A stretch of 30,012 nucleotides of DNA from an uncultured Eubacteriales bacterium (GCA_934479825.1 CAKSOW010000031.1:1-30012); one strand, 5' to 3'. Shown: positions 8,212 to 16,561, numbered from the stretch's first letter. Made by a program: numbers and translations. The notes: generated from the sequence alone by a model not told the origin.

Positions 8212-8943
8212 TTAAGCCCACCTTCTCTTTTCATATACGCGGATGGTAAGGAACAAAAATACCACCGTCAGGCTGAAATAATAGACAATCGCGGTTATAT
8301 CAAACACTCCGGACGTGAAAGGATAGAATCGGTCAAACACGGAAAACCACTTGATGACCGTGCGGATAACGCCGTTTCCTATATAACCGGGCAACAGGCT
8401 GAAAAGAAAGATCAGCACAAACACGCCGATGGAGGAAACCGCCGCAACGATCTGTGTTTCGGTCAGTGCCGATAAAAATAAGCCGATAGCGATGAACACG
8501 CCGCCGATAAGCAAAATTCCGACGGTACTGCCAATAACGGTCGGCATATTCAGTTTGGAAATAACGTCCTTTTGATTCTGCGCAAGCGTGAAAAGTGCGG
8601 AAATATTCACTGCACACGACAAGACAAGCGTTCCGGCAAACAGCGTATAGGCCGCAAAAAACTTGGCCGAGATCATGCCCATTAAGCTGACCGGAGAGGT
8701 TAAAATAATCTGTTCGGTCTTGCTTTTGCGTTCTTCGCTGAGAAGTTTCATGGTCAAAAGCGGAATCAGAACGGAAAACGAAATCAGCATGGTAATAAAA
8801 TAGATACGCGTTGAAGCCGTCTGCATACCGAATGTGGTAATAGAAAAGAGTATGCCCGACAGCGCGAAAAAGATAGCCGAGAACACATAGCCGGATGGCG
8901 TGGTAAAATAGGCAAGCATTTCGCGTTTATAAATAGCGCTCAT
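8212..8943 (-). CDS. ABC-2 type transporter permease (GldF-like)
   Basis: This 243-residue membrane protein has about six hydrophobic segments (near 17-37, 47-66, 95-117, 138-158, 165-186, 216-235). A cytoplasmic motif, KLLSEERKSKTEQIILTSPV (key: EERKSKTEQIILTSP), lies between segments 2 and 3. This motif is typical of ABC-2 permeases of the GldF/NosY kind and contacts the ATPase. It overlaps the ATPase gene by four bases (ATGA) and is followed by the GldG-like gene. One permease with one ATPase would work as homodimers. The exported substrate cannot be read from sequence. Confidence 0.9.
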   Translation of the reverse strand: MSAIYKREMLAYFTTPSGYVFSAIFFALSGILFSITTFGMQTASTRIYFITMLISFSVLIPLLTMKLLSEERKSKTEQIILTSPVSLMGMISAKFFAAYTLFAGTLVLSCAVNISALFTLAQNQKDVISKLNMPTVIGSTVGILLIGGVFIAIGLFLSALTETQIVAAVSSIGVFVLIFLFSLLPGYIGNGVIRTVIKWFSVFDRFYPFTSGVFDITAIVYYFSLTVVFLFLTIRVYEKRRWA

Positions 8944-9923
8944 TTCGCTTCGCCTCCTTCGGTGTTTTTTGCATTTGTATCCGTATCGGACGCGGCGCCG
9001 GTCAGGGTGATGAACACATCTTCTAAGTTTGCGCCGACCGGTTCAAGACCGACCAAAAAGTTGCCGCTTGCCGCAACTTTTGTAAAGAGCATTTTCCGGA
9101 TATCGACGTCGTTCTGCGATTCGAGAAGATACGAATAGGCGTCTCCGTCCCGTTCGGCAAGCATATCGCAGGAAGTGACCCCCGGAATCGATTGCAGCAT
9201 ACCGGAAATCTCTTTGGGATTTCCCGTAATCTTGGCGACTAATTTCCGCGAGCCGGTGAGAATATCCAATTCATCCGTCTTAGCGTCGGCAACGATTTTC
9301 CCCTTGTTGATGATGACAATACGGCCGCAAACCGACTGCACCTCAGGCAAAATATGCGAGCTCAGAATAATGGTGTGCTTTTTGCCGAGTCCGGTGATCA
9401 AGTTGCGGATCTCAATGATCTGCTTCGGGTCAAGACCGACGGTCGGTTCATCGAAAATCAGCACGTCCGGATTCCCAATAAGAGCCTGGGCAATGCCGAC
9501 ACGCTGACGGTAGCCTTTGGACAAATGACTGATCGGGCGTTTGTACACATCCTCAATGCGGATCACCTCACAAATTTCGCCCAAATGCGCTTTGCGGTTC
9601 AACGTACACTTTTTTAAGTTGTAGACGAAATTCAGATACTCCTTAACCGTCATATCCGGATAAAGCGGCGGATGTTCCGGCAAAAAACCGATGTGTTTTT
9701 TGGCCTCCATCGGGTTTTCAAGGATATCGATTCCGGCAATTTTGGCGCTGCCGCCGGTTGCCGAAAGATATCCGGTGAGAATATTCATGGTCGTGGTCTT
9801 CCCTGCACCGTTCGGGCCGAGAAAACCTAAAACTTCGCCCTCGTTTACCGAAAAGCTGATATCGTTTACGGCGAAGTTCTGACCGTATTTTTTAACAAGA
9901 TGACTGATTTCGATCATTGGCAT
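8940..9923 (-). CDS. ABC transporter ATP-binding protein (GldA-like)
   Basis: This is the nucleotide-binding subunit of the exporter coded by the next genes. It shows Walker A GPNGAGKTTT (near 34-43), a Q-loop region GFLPEHPPLYPDMTV, the signature SKGYRQRVGIAQAL, Walker B VLIFDEPTVGLDP and the switch-region SSHILPEV. The 327-residue length includes a C-terminal extension of about 100 residues (KLVAKITGNPKE onward) as in multidrug/GldA-type ATPases. It is the first gene of a four-gene operon. The ATG is preceded by AAAGGAA at good distance. The AT-rich region upstream (about 9930-10010) must hold the promoter, but no confident -35/-10 pair was seen. Confidence 0.95.
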   Translation of the reverse strand: MPMIEISHLVKKYGQNFAVNDISFSVNEGEVLGFLGPNGAGKTTTMNILTGYLSATGGSAKIAGIDILENPMEAKKHIGFLPEHPPLYPDMTVKEYLNFVYNLKKCTLNRKAHLGEICEVIRIEDVYKRPISHLSKGYRQRVGIAQALIGNPDVLIFDEPTVGLDPKQIIEIRNLITGLGKKHTIILSSHILPEVQSVCGRIVIINKGKIVADAKTDELDILTGSRKLVAKITGNPKEISGMLQSIPGVTSCDMLAERDGDAYSYLLESQNDVDIRKMLFTKVAASGNFLVGLEPVGANLEDVFITLTGAASDTDTNAKNTEGGEAK

Positions 9924-10036
9924 TGTTTCCTTTCGGTCATTTCCATACTGTTACTTTTGTATTTTAACATATAAATTGAATTATTTTGAGAATTGCTCAT
10001 GAACAAACCGTCCGACTGCGTGAAAAGAAAGTGATT

Positions 10037-10969
10037 TTATGTGCGCATTCCCTGAGAACTTCCGCGGAGCGCCATTTCCTTATCGATTGCATTGAGTAAT
10101 TCAAACTTTTTCAAACTCCATAGCGGGGCAATTAAATCCGCCCTTGCCCCATCGCCGGTCAAACGCTGCATAACGATTCCCGGCGAAATGTATTCCAACT
10201 CGTCGCAGACAAGAGAAACATATTCGTCTTTTTCCAGCGTCCGGAATTCTCCGTTACGGTACATTCTTTCGCACACCGTACCGCGCAACACATGCAATAA
10301 ATGCAGTTTGATTGCCCATGGGTCCAAAGCGGAAACGGTTTTGACGCTTTCCAACATATCCTCGCGCGTTTCCCCCGGAAGTCCGTTGATCAAGTGGACG
10401 CACACGGCGATTCCCCTGCTTTTCAGCTCCGAAAAGCAAGTTAGGAATTCCGCGTAATCGGTCTTGCGGTTAATGCGCTCTCCGGTGCGGTCGGAAACGC
10501 TTTGAAGTCCGAGTTCCACTGTTAAAAAGGTGCGTTTGGCAAGTTCCGAGAGTAAATCATAAACCTCCGGCGCAATGGAATCGGGACGGGTGGCAATGCT
10601 GAGGGCGACAACATCCTCTTGGGCAAGTGCAGCCTCATACAGCGCGCGGAGCCGTTCGATTGGTGCATAAGTGCCCGTTCCGGCTTGGAAATACGGCATA
10701 TATCTGACGTTTTTCCATTTGCCTGCCATAAGTTTCTTTCCTTCGGCAAATTGTTCGGCGATACTTGTATCCGGGTCTCCGGCAAAATCGCCGCTAAGCT
10801 TATCCGAACAATAGATGCAGCCGCCATAAGCCTTGCTTCCGTCCCGGTTGGGACAGGTAAAACCGCCGTTCAACGTAATTTTCGCAATCTTACAGCCAAA
10901 CTTATGCTTTAAAAAGCTGTCGAAGGTATAATACCGTTTGCCGTCGGGATAGCAGAAATCCGTATTCAT
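10037..10969 (-). CDS. Radical SAM protein, TIGR01212/YhcC-like family
   Basis: The protein has 310 residues. GGFTCPNRDG...GGCIYC supplies the cluster cysteines in a CX11CX2C arrangement (near 40-55), which is characteristic of the TIGR01212/YhcC subgroup rather than the usual CX3CX2C. Further family motifs are FQAGTGTYAP, LSIATRPDS, VELGLQS and CVHLINGLPGETREDM. The family binds a 4Fe-4S cluster and SAM; I know of no established substrate. Its start overlaps the rsmI stop by four bases, so the two are translationally coupled, and it closes the scpB-acetyltransferase-rsmI group. Coupling to rsmI could hint at an RNA-modification role, but that is inference only. Confidence 0.9.
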   Translation of the reverse strand: MNTDFCYPDGKRYYTFDSFLKHKFGCKIAKITLNGGFTCPNRDGSKAYGGCIYCSDKLSGDFAGDPDTSIAEQFAEGKKLMAGKWKNVRYMPYFQAGTGTYAPIERLRALYEAALAQEDVVALSIATRPDSIAPEVYDLLSELAKRTFLTVELGLQSVSDRTGERINRKTDYAEFLTCFSELKSRGIAVCVHLINGLPGETREDMLESVKTVSALDPWAIKLHLLHVLRGTVCERMYRNGEFRTLEKDEYVSLVCDELEYISPGIVMQRLTGDGARADLIAPLWSLKKFELLNAIDKEMALRGSSQGMRT

Positions 10970-11808
10970 GGCTCAATCAACTGCTTATAAACGGTATTTT
11001 TCGGGACGCCGCGGTCACGTGCGCATGCCTTTATGGCATCCATGCGCGAAAGCCCCTGCTTTTCATAAAAAGCAACGTGTTCTCCGACCGTCATGCCGGC
11101 AAAGAAATCGTTTTCCGTTTCTTTTGCTCCCTCGACGATCAGCACATATTCGCCGCGCGGCTCTTTTTCAAGGAAACGTTCACAAAGCTCCGAAAGTGTG
11201 CCGGTAAAGAATTCCTCATTCAGTTTGGTAAGTTCGCGCGCTGCGCAGACACGCCGGTCTCCCAGCACGTTCAAGAGCGTTTGAACCGTTTCAGAGACAC
11301 GGTGCGGCGCTTCATAGAAAATCACCGTTTTCTTTTCGTTTTTATAGCTGTCAAGCACTTGCCCGCGCTCTTTTTTATCGGCCGGCAAAAAGCCCTCAAA
11401 GCAAAAGCGGCGTGAGGGAAAGCCGGATCCCGAAAGCGCCGTCACAAAGGCGCACGCCCCCGGCAGCGGCACGACGTTTATGCCGTTTTCGCGGCACTTT
11501 GCCACAAGATCCTCTCCCGGATCGGATATGGCCGGCGTTCCGGCGTCAGTCACGATAGCGCCGCTTTCGCCTGCTTTCAGACATTCGACGATCTTTTCGC
11601 CCTGAGATGCCTTATTATGCTCATGGTAGCTGACAAAGTTCGCGCGGATTTCATACAGGCTCAAGAGTTTTCCCGAAACGCGCGTATCTTCGGCAGCGAC
11701 AAAATCAACGTTTTTCAAAACCGTAAGCGCCCGTTCGGTCATATCGGAAAGGTTGCCTATCGGCGTAGGAACGACATATAAAGTTCCTTTTTCTACAACA
11801 AAAGACAA
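10966..11808 (-). CDS. rsmI: 16S rRNA (cytidine1402-2'-O)-methyltransferase RsmI
   Basis: RsmI methylates the ribose of C1402 in the decoding centre of 16S rRNA. The sequence shows the tetrapyrrole-methylase-like fold motifs: LYVVPTPIGNLSDMTERAL at the start (key: PTPIGNLSDMT), VAAEDTRVS, SYHEHN, VTDAGTPAISDPGE, VVPLPGACA and FYEAPHRV. The 280-residue length is normal and includes the C-terminal region. The start is TTG at 11808, with AAGGAG eight bases upstream; no ATG fits. It follows the acetyltransferase gene by 35 bases and overlaps the radical SAM gene by four bases. Confidence 0.95.
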   Translation of the reverse strand: MSFVVEKGTLYVVPTPIGNLSDMTERALTVLKNVDFVAAEDTRVSGKLLSLYEIRANFVSYHEHNKASQGEKIVECLKAGESGAIVTDAGTPAISDPGEDLVAKCRENGINVVPLPGACAFVTALSGSGFPSRRFCFEGFLPADKKERGQVLDSYKNEKKTVIFYEAPHRVSETVQTLLNVLGDRRVCAARELTKLNEEFFTGTLSELCERFLEKEPRGEYVLIVEGAKETENDFFAGMTVGEHVAFYEKQGLSRMDAIKACARDRGVPKNTVYKQLIEP

Positions 11809-11843
11809 GATACTGCTCCTTTTTTCCGGGCAAGCGGAATGTG

Positions 11844-12458
11844 TTAATCAAGCATTTCCTTTGGTACGGGGCGGTCCTTATAATAAAAAGCACGGTCATG
11901 CTCGGAGATCTCACGCAAGACCCGGCAAGGATTGCCGACTGCCACAACGCCGGCCGGAATATCTTTTGTCACGACACTGCCGGCGCCGATCACCGTGTTA
12001 TCCCCGATATGCACGCCGGGCAGAACGATGACCCCTGCGCCAAGCCAACAGTTTTTACCGATATAAACCGGCAGATTGAACTGATACTGTTTTTCACGAA
12101 GTTCCGGTAAAATCGGATGAGCCGCCGTCGCAAGCACAACATTCGGTGCAAGCATCGTGCCGTCGCCGACATAGATATGGGTATCGTCCACAAGCGTCAG
12201 ATTGAAATTGGCATACACGTTTTTGCCGAAATGTACATGCTTTCCGCCCCAATTGGCATGGAGCGGCGGCTCGATATAGCAATTCTCGCCGATTTCGGCA
12301 AACATTTCCTTCAACAGTTCCGTGCGGCGCGCGGATTCAGACGGACGGGTTGCGTTATAATCGTACTGTTTTTCAAGGCATGCCGTCTGTTCGGTCATGA
12401 TATCGGAAACGGACGGGTCATAGATCTGTCCGCTGTGCAAGAGTTCATTCGGTTTCAT
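11844..12458 (-). CDS. Sugar O-acetyltransferase (LacA/Maa type, left-handed beta-helix)
   Basis: This 204-residue enzyme transfers acetyl from acetyl-CoA to a sugar hydroxyl; galactoside, maltose and related acceptors are typical. The N-terminal Mac domain (SESARRTELLKEMFAEIG) is followed by hexapeptide repeats (NLTLVDDTHIYVGDGTMLAPNVVLAT, then YIGKNCWLGAGVIVLPGVHIGDNTVIGAGSVV; each cited in part from these positions). TAAHPI carries the expected catalytic His and VGNPCRVLREI closes the domain. GGAGG precedes the ATG. The gene overlaps the scpB stop by 14 bases, so it is coupled to scpB. It is not a serine or homoserine acetyltransferase by motif, so it should not be read as supplying O-acetylhomoserine to MetY. 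Confidence 0.9.
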   Translation of the reverse strand: MKPNELLHSGQIYDPSVSDIMTEQTACLEKQYDYNATRPSESARRTELLKEMFAEIGENCYIEPPLHANWGGKHVHFGKNVYANFNLTLVDDTHIYVGDGTMLAPNVVLATAAHPILPELREKQYQFNLPVYIGKNCWLGAGVIVLPGVHIGDNTVIGAGSVVTKDIPAGVVAVGNPCRVLREISEHDRAFYYKDRPVPKEMLD

Positions 12459-13239
12459 ATTTTTCCTCCGCAGAAAGATCCGTTGTATTGTCCGGTGCGC
12501 TTACCTCTTGGTCGGTATCGGAATGCTCGTCCGCTTCGGTCGGGACAGCGCTTTTTTCGTCCGATACGGCTTCTAAGGAAAGCTGGCCGGGGATATTTTT
12601 CTGCACTTCTTTTTTCTCAGCCAAGAGCAGTTCGTTTTTGTGCTCGTTTATCTGTTCGGTGAACGCGGCAAGCTCCGGAATCTGTTCCAGCTCGTCAATC
12701 GATTCAAGGCCGAATGTACGCAAGAACGCCGGTGTTGTGCCATACAGCATCGGACGGCCGGGCGCGTCAAGTCTCCCCTTTTCTTCAATCAATCCCTTAT
12801 CGCACAGCGATAATATGACGGACGGTGACTCGATGCCGCGCACTTTATCGACAAGCGCACGTGTTGCCGGTTGATTATACGCGATAATCGAGAGCACTTC
12901 AAGAGCCGCACGCGATAACGGCTGACTGCGGCGGATCTCCAAGGTATTCCGCACGATTTCGGCGTATTCGTTTTTGGTGGCAAGCTGTGCCGCACCGCCA
13001 AGGATCAGCACCTCGATAGCCGAATTTTTATAGCGCGGTATCATGGCGTTTAAAATCTTCGGAATGTCTTTGACCTGTGCGCCGATCGCTTCGGCAAGCT
13101 TTTCAAAGCTGATCGGACTGCCATAGGCAAACATAGCGGCTTCGGCGGCTTTGGTATAATACTCTTCATCGCAGAGAAGCTCGGTTTGATATTCTTTTTC
13201 GGCCGGCAAATCGTTTAGCTCCTTTTTTAAAGGTTTCAT
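12445..13239 (-). CDS. scpB: Segregation and condensation protein ScpB
   Basis: ScpB is the winged-helix kleisin partner of the SMC-ScpAB condensin, which organises and segregates the chromosome. Matching motifs are AAEAAMFAYGSPISFEKLAEAIG (key: MFAYGSPIS), LEVLSIIAYNQPATRALVDKVRG (key: SIIAYNQP), SLCDKGLIEEKGRLDAPGRP and LYGTTPAFLRTFGLESI. There is an N-terminal extension of about 25 residues and a long acidic, low-complexity tail after residue 185. I chose the ATG at 13239. A promoter ends directly at it, so no Shine-Dalgarno site is possible. Unusually, no scpA gene lies upstream; the neighbour is a divergent rubrerythrin gene. Confidence 0.93.
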   Translation of the reverse strand: MKPLKKELNDLPAEKEYQTELLCDEEYYTKAAEAAMFAYGSPISFEKLAEAIGAQVKDIPKILNAMIPRYKNSAIEVLILGGAAQLATKNEYAEIVRNTLEIRRSQPLSRAALEVLSIIAYNQPATRALVDKVRGIESPSVILSLCDKGLIEEKGRLDAPGRPMLYGTTPAFLRTFGLESIDELEQIPELAAFTEQINEHKNELLLAEKKEVQKNIPGQLSLEAVSDEKSAVPTEADEHSDTDQEVSAPDNTTDLSAEEKYETE

Positions 13240-13242
13240 ATT

Positions 13243-13271
13243 ATAATACCACAAAATATGCCATTTTGCAA
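13243..13271 (-). promoter_or_regulatory. Sigma-A promoter placed directly at the scpB start (leaderless)
   Basis: TTGCAA (13271-13266) and TATTAT (13248-13243) are 17 bases apart; an overlapping TATAAT (13245-13240) has a 20-base gap. Either way, transcription is predicted to start at or within the ATG at 13239-13237, leaving no room for a ribosome-binding site. Confidence 0.65.
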
Positions 13272-13387
13272 GACTTTTTTACAAGGGAGGCGGTTCAGGC
13301 ATCCGGCACGCGTTCTCACCCGAAAGAAGTGTAGCGCATATTCTGAAAATGAGAGGCCGCGCATGCGGTTTTTCATGGTTTAACGAA

Positions 13388-13410
13388 CGCGGCAGAAAGT
13401 GAAAGCCGCG
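13388..13410 (+). other. Hairpin in the rubrerythrin leader
   Basis: CGCGGC and GCCGCG flank an 11-base spacer and end just before the AAAGGA ribosome site of the rubrerythrin gene. Upstream, CCGC-GCAT-GCGG followed by five T (about 13356-13372) forms a second small hairpin that could attenuate. The 175-base gap between scpB and this gene holds the two divergent control regions; no confident plus-strand promoter was found. Confidence 0.35.
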
Positions 13411-13429
13411 CTATGAAAGGAACTGAAAT

Positions 13430-13972
13430 ATGGATAAAAAAGTACAAAACGCATTAAGCGGCACCAAGACCGAAGAGCTTTTAAAGCAAGCGGCACGCGA
13501 TGAAGCGCAGGCGTTTACACGATACATGCTGTTTTCCGGTATGGCAGATGAAGAGGGATATGAGCCGATTCGCCGGTTATTCTCCGAAACAGCCGGAAAC
13601 GAAAAAGAACACGCTGAATTATGGTACGGTTATTTAGACGAAATCGGAAACACCGAAGAGAACCTTGAAAGCGCCATATCCGGTGAACGGTTTGAAAGCG
13701 GCACATTCTATCCGAACGCGGCACGAGTAGCCAAAGATGAGGGTTTTGACGAAATCTCCGAAAAATTCGCCATGACCGGCTCGGTAGAGGGAAACCATGC
13801 GGCAAGTTATGCCAAGATGCTCGACATGCTTCGCGACGGCAAGCTGTATACCGGCAATGCAGATACGGTCTGGGTCTGCTTAAACTGCGGCTATCGCACC
13901 AAAGGCAACGAGCCGCCCGAAGAATGTCCGTTATGTTCTTATCCGAAAGGTTATTTTGAAAGGGCAAATTAA
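13430..13972 (+). CDS. rbr: Rubrerythrin
   Basis: Rubrerythrin is a cytoplasmic diiron peroxidase that protects anaerobes from hydrogen peroxide. The 180-residue protein has an N-terminal four-helix ferritin-like domain with iron ligands in RDEAQAFTRY (Glu near 25), GNEKEHAE (Glu, His61) and VEGNHAA (Glu120, His123). A C-terminal rubredoxin-like domain has Cys150, Cys153, Cys166 and Cys169 (VCLNCGY, CPLC). Length and domain order are standard. AAAGGA precedes the ATG. It is the only plus-strand gene in the first 26 kb, divergent from scpB and convergent with metH. Its presence points to an obligate anaerobe. Confidence 0.96.
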   Translation: MDKKVQNALSGTKTEELLKQAARDEAQAFTRYMLFSGMADEEGYEPIRRLFSETAGNEKEHAELWYGYLDEIGNTEENLESAISGERFESGTFYPNAARVAKDEGFDEISEKFAMTGSVEGNHAASYAKMLDMLRDGKLYTGNADTVWVCLNCGYRTKGNEPPEECPLCSYPKGYFERAN

Positions 13973-13993
13973 GTTTTTCCTGAAAAAGAACGC

Positions 13994-14078
13994 GGCTTTT
14001 CTTAAAAGAAAAGCCTGGCAAAAGAATTTAAATTTTTTGCTGCGCGATGTCACAGAGTATTCTGTAACATCGCGCAGC
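13994..14078 (+). repeat. Palindromic intergenic repeat element, copy 2 (core only)
   Basis: A 10-bp hairpin (13994-14015, GGCTTTTCTT/AAGAAAAGCC) is followed by a CTGGCAAAAGAATTTAAATT linker and a long stem-loop (14039-14078). That stem has outer arms GCTGCGCGATGT/ACATCGCGCAGC and inner arms ACAGA/TCTGT around GTAT, with one internal mismatch. It is the same module order as copy 1 (reversed) and copy 3. It lies between the convergent rubrerythrin and metH genes and ends in TTTTG, so it may terminate rubrerythrin transcription. Confidence 0.8.
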
Positions 14079-14109
14079 TTTTGTTCTTCGAAGTCCCAAC
14101 AGCAAGCAC

Positions 14110-14134
14110 AGCCAAGGGTGCTCCCCCCTTGGCT
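14110..14134 (-). terminator. Hairpin at the metH stop codon
   Basis: AGCCAAGGG and CCCTTGGCT form a 9-bp perfect stem with a 7-base loop that touches the metH stop codon. No T-run follows on the minus strand, so the terminator call is tentative. Confidence 0.45.
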
Positions 14135-16539
14135 TAGCCCTGATAGTATTTTTCGGCGTATCGCACGGTCTCCATGGCGTCATCCGCATACGCATCGGCA
14201 TGGATCTTTTCGGCATAGTCCCCGGTGAGAACCGCACCTCCGACCACAACCTTTGTGTCCGGCTCTTTTTCATGAAGCAGCGCAATGGTCTGCTCCATAG
14301 CCGGAACCGTGGTCGTCATGAGCGCGCTTAATCCGACAAGCTTGCAGCCGGTTTTGCGAACCGCCTCCAAAACCGCCTGCGGCTCAACATCCTTTCCAAG
14401 ATCGTATACCGTAAAACCATAGCTTTCCAACAACACTTTAACAATATTTTTGCCGATATCGTGGATGTCCCCTTTAACCGTCGCTAATATCACAGCACGC
14501 CGTGTGTCCGTTTCCCCTTTGGGCAACGTTTGCTTGATCACCTCAAAAGCGCCGGCGGCAGCCTCCGCACTCATAAGAAGCTGCGGCAGATAAGCGCGTT
14601 TTTCTTCAAATGCCTTGCCGATCTTGTTGAGTGCCGGAACAATATGCCCGGAAATGAGCGATAACGGCGGTTCGGTTTTGACAAGCTCTTCGGCAAGCCG
14701 CACCGCTTCGGCACGAAGTCCGTTCACCACAGCCCGGACAAGCGGTTTTTCACCGGAATCAGAAGAATCAGACGCATTCTGCGCTTTCGGCGCGTTTGCG
14801 GCAACCGACGTCACAGTCACCGTCGGCGTTTTCGCCGCATAAGCGATGTAATCGGTGCAGGCAGTATCCAGATCATGCAAGGCCCGATAGGCATGGTATA
14901 CATCCGTCATGCCGACCGAAAACGGATTCATGATAGCGCAGTTTAAACCGTTTTCCAACGCGGCGGCAAAAAAGGCGGCATTGATTTTCTCGCGCGATGG
15001 AAGTCCGAACGAAATATTGGAAACGCCAAGACTGGTTTTCAAGCCGCGCCGGGCAAGCTTTCGCACGGCTTCCAGCGTAACAAGCGCGCTTTTGGAATCG
15101 GACGACACGGTAAGGCACAGCGGGTCAACAATGATGTCACACGGCTTTATACCGTATTTTTCGGCGTACTTTACTATGCGTAAAGCAATTTTCACACGCC
15201 CGTCCGCCGTTTCCGGGATCCCCTTTTTATCCATGGTGAGGGCAATGACAGTACCACCATACTTCTTTACTAACGGAAAGACCGCGTCCATACTCGCCTT
15301 TTCGCCGTTTACCGAATTGACGAGCGGTTTTCCGTTATAGCGGCGCATGGCGCTTTCCAGAACGGACGCGTTGTTGGAATCAAGCTGTAACGGCAGATCG
15401 GTCACGGCTTGCAGGGATGTGACCGCTTCTGACATAGCGGCGCGTTCATCGATATCGGGGAGTCCGACATTGACATCCAGAATATGCGCGCCTGCGTCCG
15501 CCTGCCGCAAAGCTTCGTCAAGCAGATAGCTCATGTTCCCCTCTCGGAGCGCCGCTTTCAATTTGGGTTTTCCGGTCGGATTGATGCGTTCCCCGATGAG
15601 AATCGGCTGTTTATCCACCGCCACCGCATGGGTATACGAGGAAACAAGCGTCTTATTCTTCGCGCACGGCGGCGCATACGGAATATTTTGGGTACGTTTG
15701 ACGGTTTCGGCGATATAGTCCGGCGTTGTGCCGCAGCATCCGCCAAGAATGCCGAATCCTTTTTCGGCAAGGCGCGCCATATAGTCCGCAAAAGTATCTT
15801 TATCAATATCATAGACAGTTTGTCCGTTTTCCACGCGCGGAAGTCCGGCATTGGGATTAACGATAAGCGGCACGGAGGCATTCTCCGTAAAGCGGTCGGC
15901 AATTTCCAGCATGACATCCGGGCCGAAGGAACAGTTCATGCCGAGCGCATCCACGCCAAGTCCCTCCAAAAGTGCGATCATAGCTTCCGGACTGGCGCCG
16001 GTCATCAGCTTTCCGCCCTTATCATACGCATTGGTGACAAAGACCGGCAGATCGCTGTTTTCCTTTGCGGCAAGAACGGCGGCCTTGGTTTCATAGCTGT
16101 CGTTCATGGTTTCAATTAAAATCAAATCAACTCCGGCCTCAACTCCGGCGCGCACCGTATCGGAAAACAGTCTCACGGCATCTTCAAACGCAAGGTCGCC
16201 GAGCGGTTCAAGCAACCGTCCGGACGGGCCGATATCAAGGGCGATATATTTATCCGTCCGCGTTCCGATAACATTTCGCACACACCTGACAGCGGCAGAA
16301 ATCATCTCTTTGTACGTATCCGGATATTTATCGCTGTTGACACCGAACGTATTGGTCGTGAACAGATCTGCCCCAGCTTCAAAATAGGCTTTATGCGCGG
16401 CAGTCACAATTTCCGGCCTTGTCAGATTCAGCGATTCGGGAGCCTGTCCCGCTTGAAGTCCCATATTCTGCAACAGTGAGCCAAAGCCGCCGTCGCAATA
16501 GAGACGTTTTTCTTTTAAAACTTTGCGCAGGTCACTCAT
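14134..16539 (-). CDS. metH: Cobalamin-dependent methionine synthase, short form lacking the activation domain
   Basis: The enzyme transfers methyl from 5-methyl-THF through cobalamin to homocysteine. Its 801 residues hold three of the four MetH modules. The homocysteine/zinc barrel (1-285) has Cys203 (MNCSFGPD) and Cys268/269 (GGCCGTTP). The pterin-binding barrel (about 310-565) starts at LIGERINPTGKPK and has HILDVNVGLP. The B12 cap and binding domain (about 590-801) has the cobalt-ligand His693 in GDIHDIGKN. The C-terminal reactivation domain of long MetH is absent; the gene 22 bases upstream codes for it separately. GGAGG precedes the ATG. It is the last gene of the met cluster. Confidence 0.94.
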   Translation of the reverse strand: MSDLRKVLKEKRLYCDGGFGSLLQNMGLQAGQAPESLNLTRPEIVTAAHKAYFEAGADLFTTNTFGVNSDKYPDTYKEMISAAVRCVRNVIGTRTDKYIALDIGPSGRLLEPLGDLAFEDAVRLFSDTVRAGVEAGVDLILIETMNDSYETKAAVLAAKENSDLPVFVTNAYDKGGKLMTGASPEAMIALLEGLGVDALGMNCSFGPDVMLEIADRFTENASVPLIVNPNAGLPRVENGQTVYDIDKDTFADYMARLAEKGFGILGGCCGTTPDYIAETVKRTQNIPYAPPCAKNKTLVSSYTHAVAVDKQPILIGERINPTGKPKLKAALREGNMSYLLDEALRQADAGAHILDVNVGLPDIDERAAMSEAVTSLQAVTDLPLQLDSNNASVLESAMRRYNGKPLVNSVNGEKASMDAVFPLVKKYGGTVIALTMDKKGIPETADGRVKIALRIVKYAEKYGIKPCDIIVDPLCLTVSSDSKSALVTLEAVRKLARRGLKTSLGVSNISFGLPSREKINAAFFAAALENGLNCAIMNPFSVGMTDVYHAYRALHDLDTACTDYIAYAAKTPTVTVTSVAANAPKAQNASDSSDSGEKPLVRAVVNGLRAEAVRLAEELVKTEPPLSLISGHIVPALNKIGKAFEEKRAYLPQLLMSAEAAAGAFEVIKQTLPKGETDTRRAVILATVKGDIHDIGKNIVKVLLESYGFTVYDLGKDVEPQAVLEAVRKTGCKLVGLSALMTTTVPAMEQTIALLHEKEPDTKVVVGGAVLTGDYAEKIHADAYADDAMETVRYAEKYYQG

Positions 16540-16561
16540 AGGATTCCTCCGTTCATCTGAT

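Noticed and set aside
15484..16119. 211-codon open frame on the plus strand
   Set aside because: It is antisense to metH and rich in unlikely residue composition; treated as a shadow frame.
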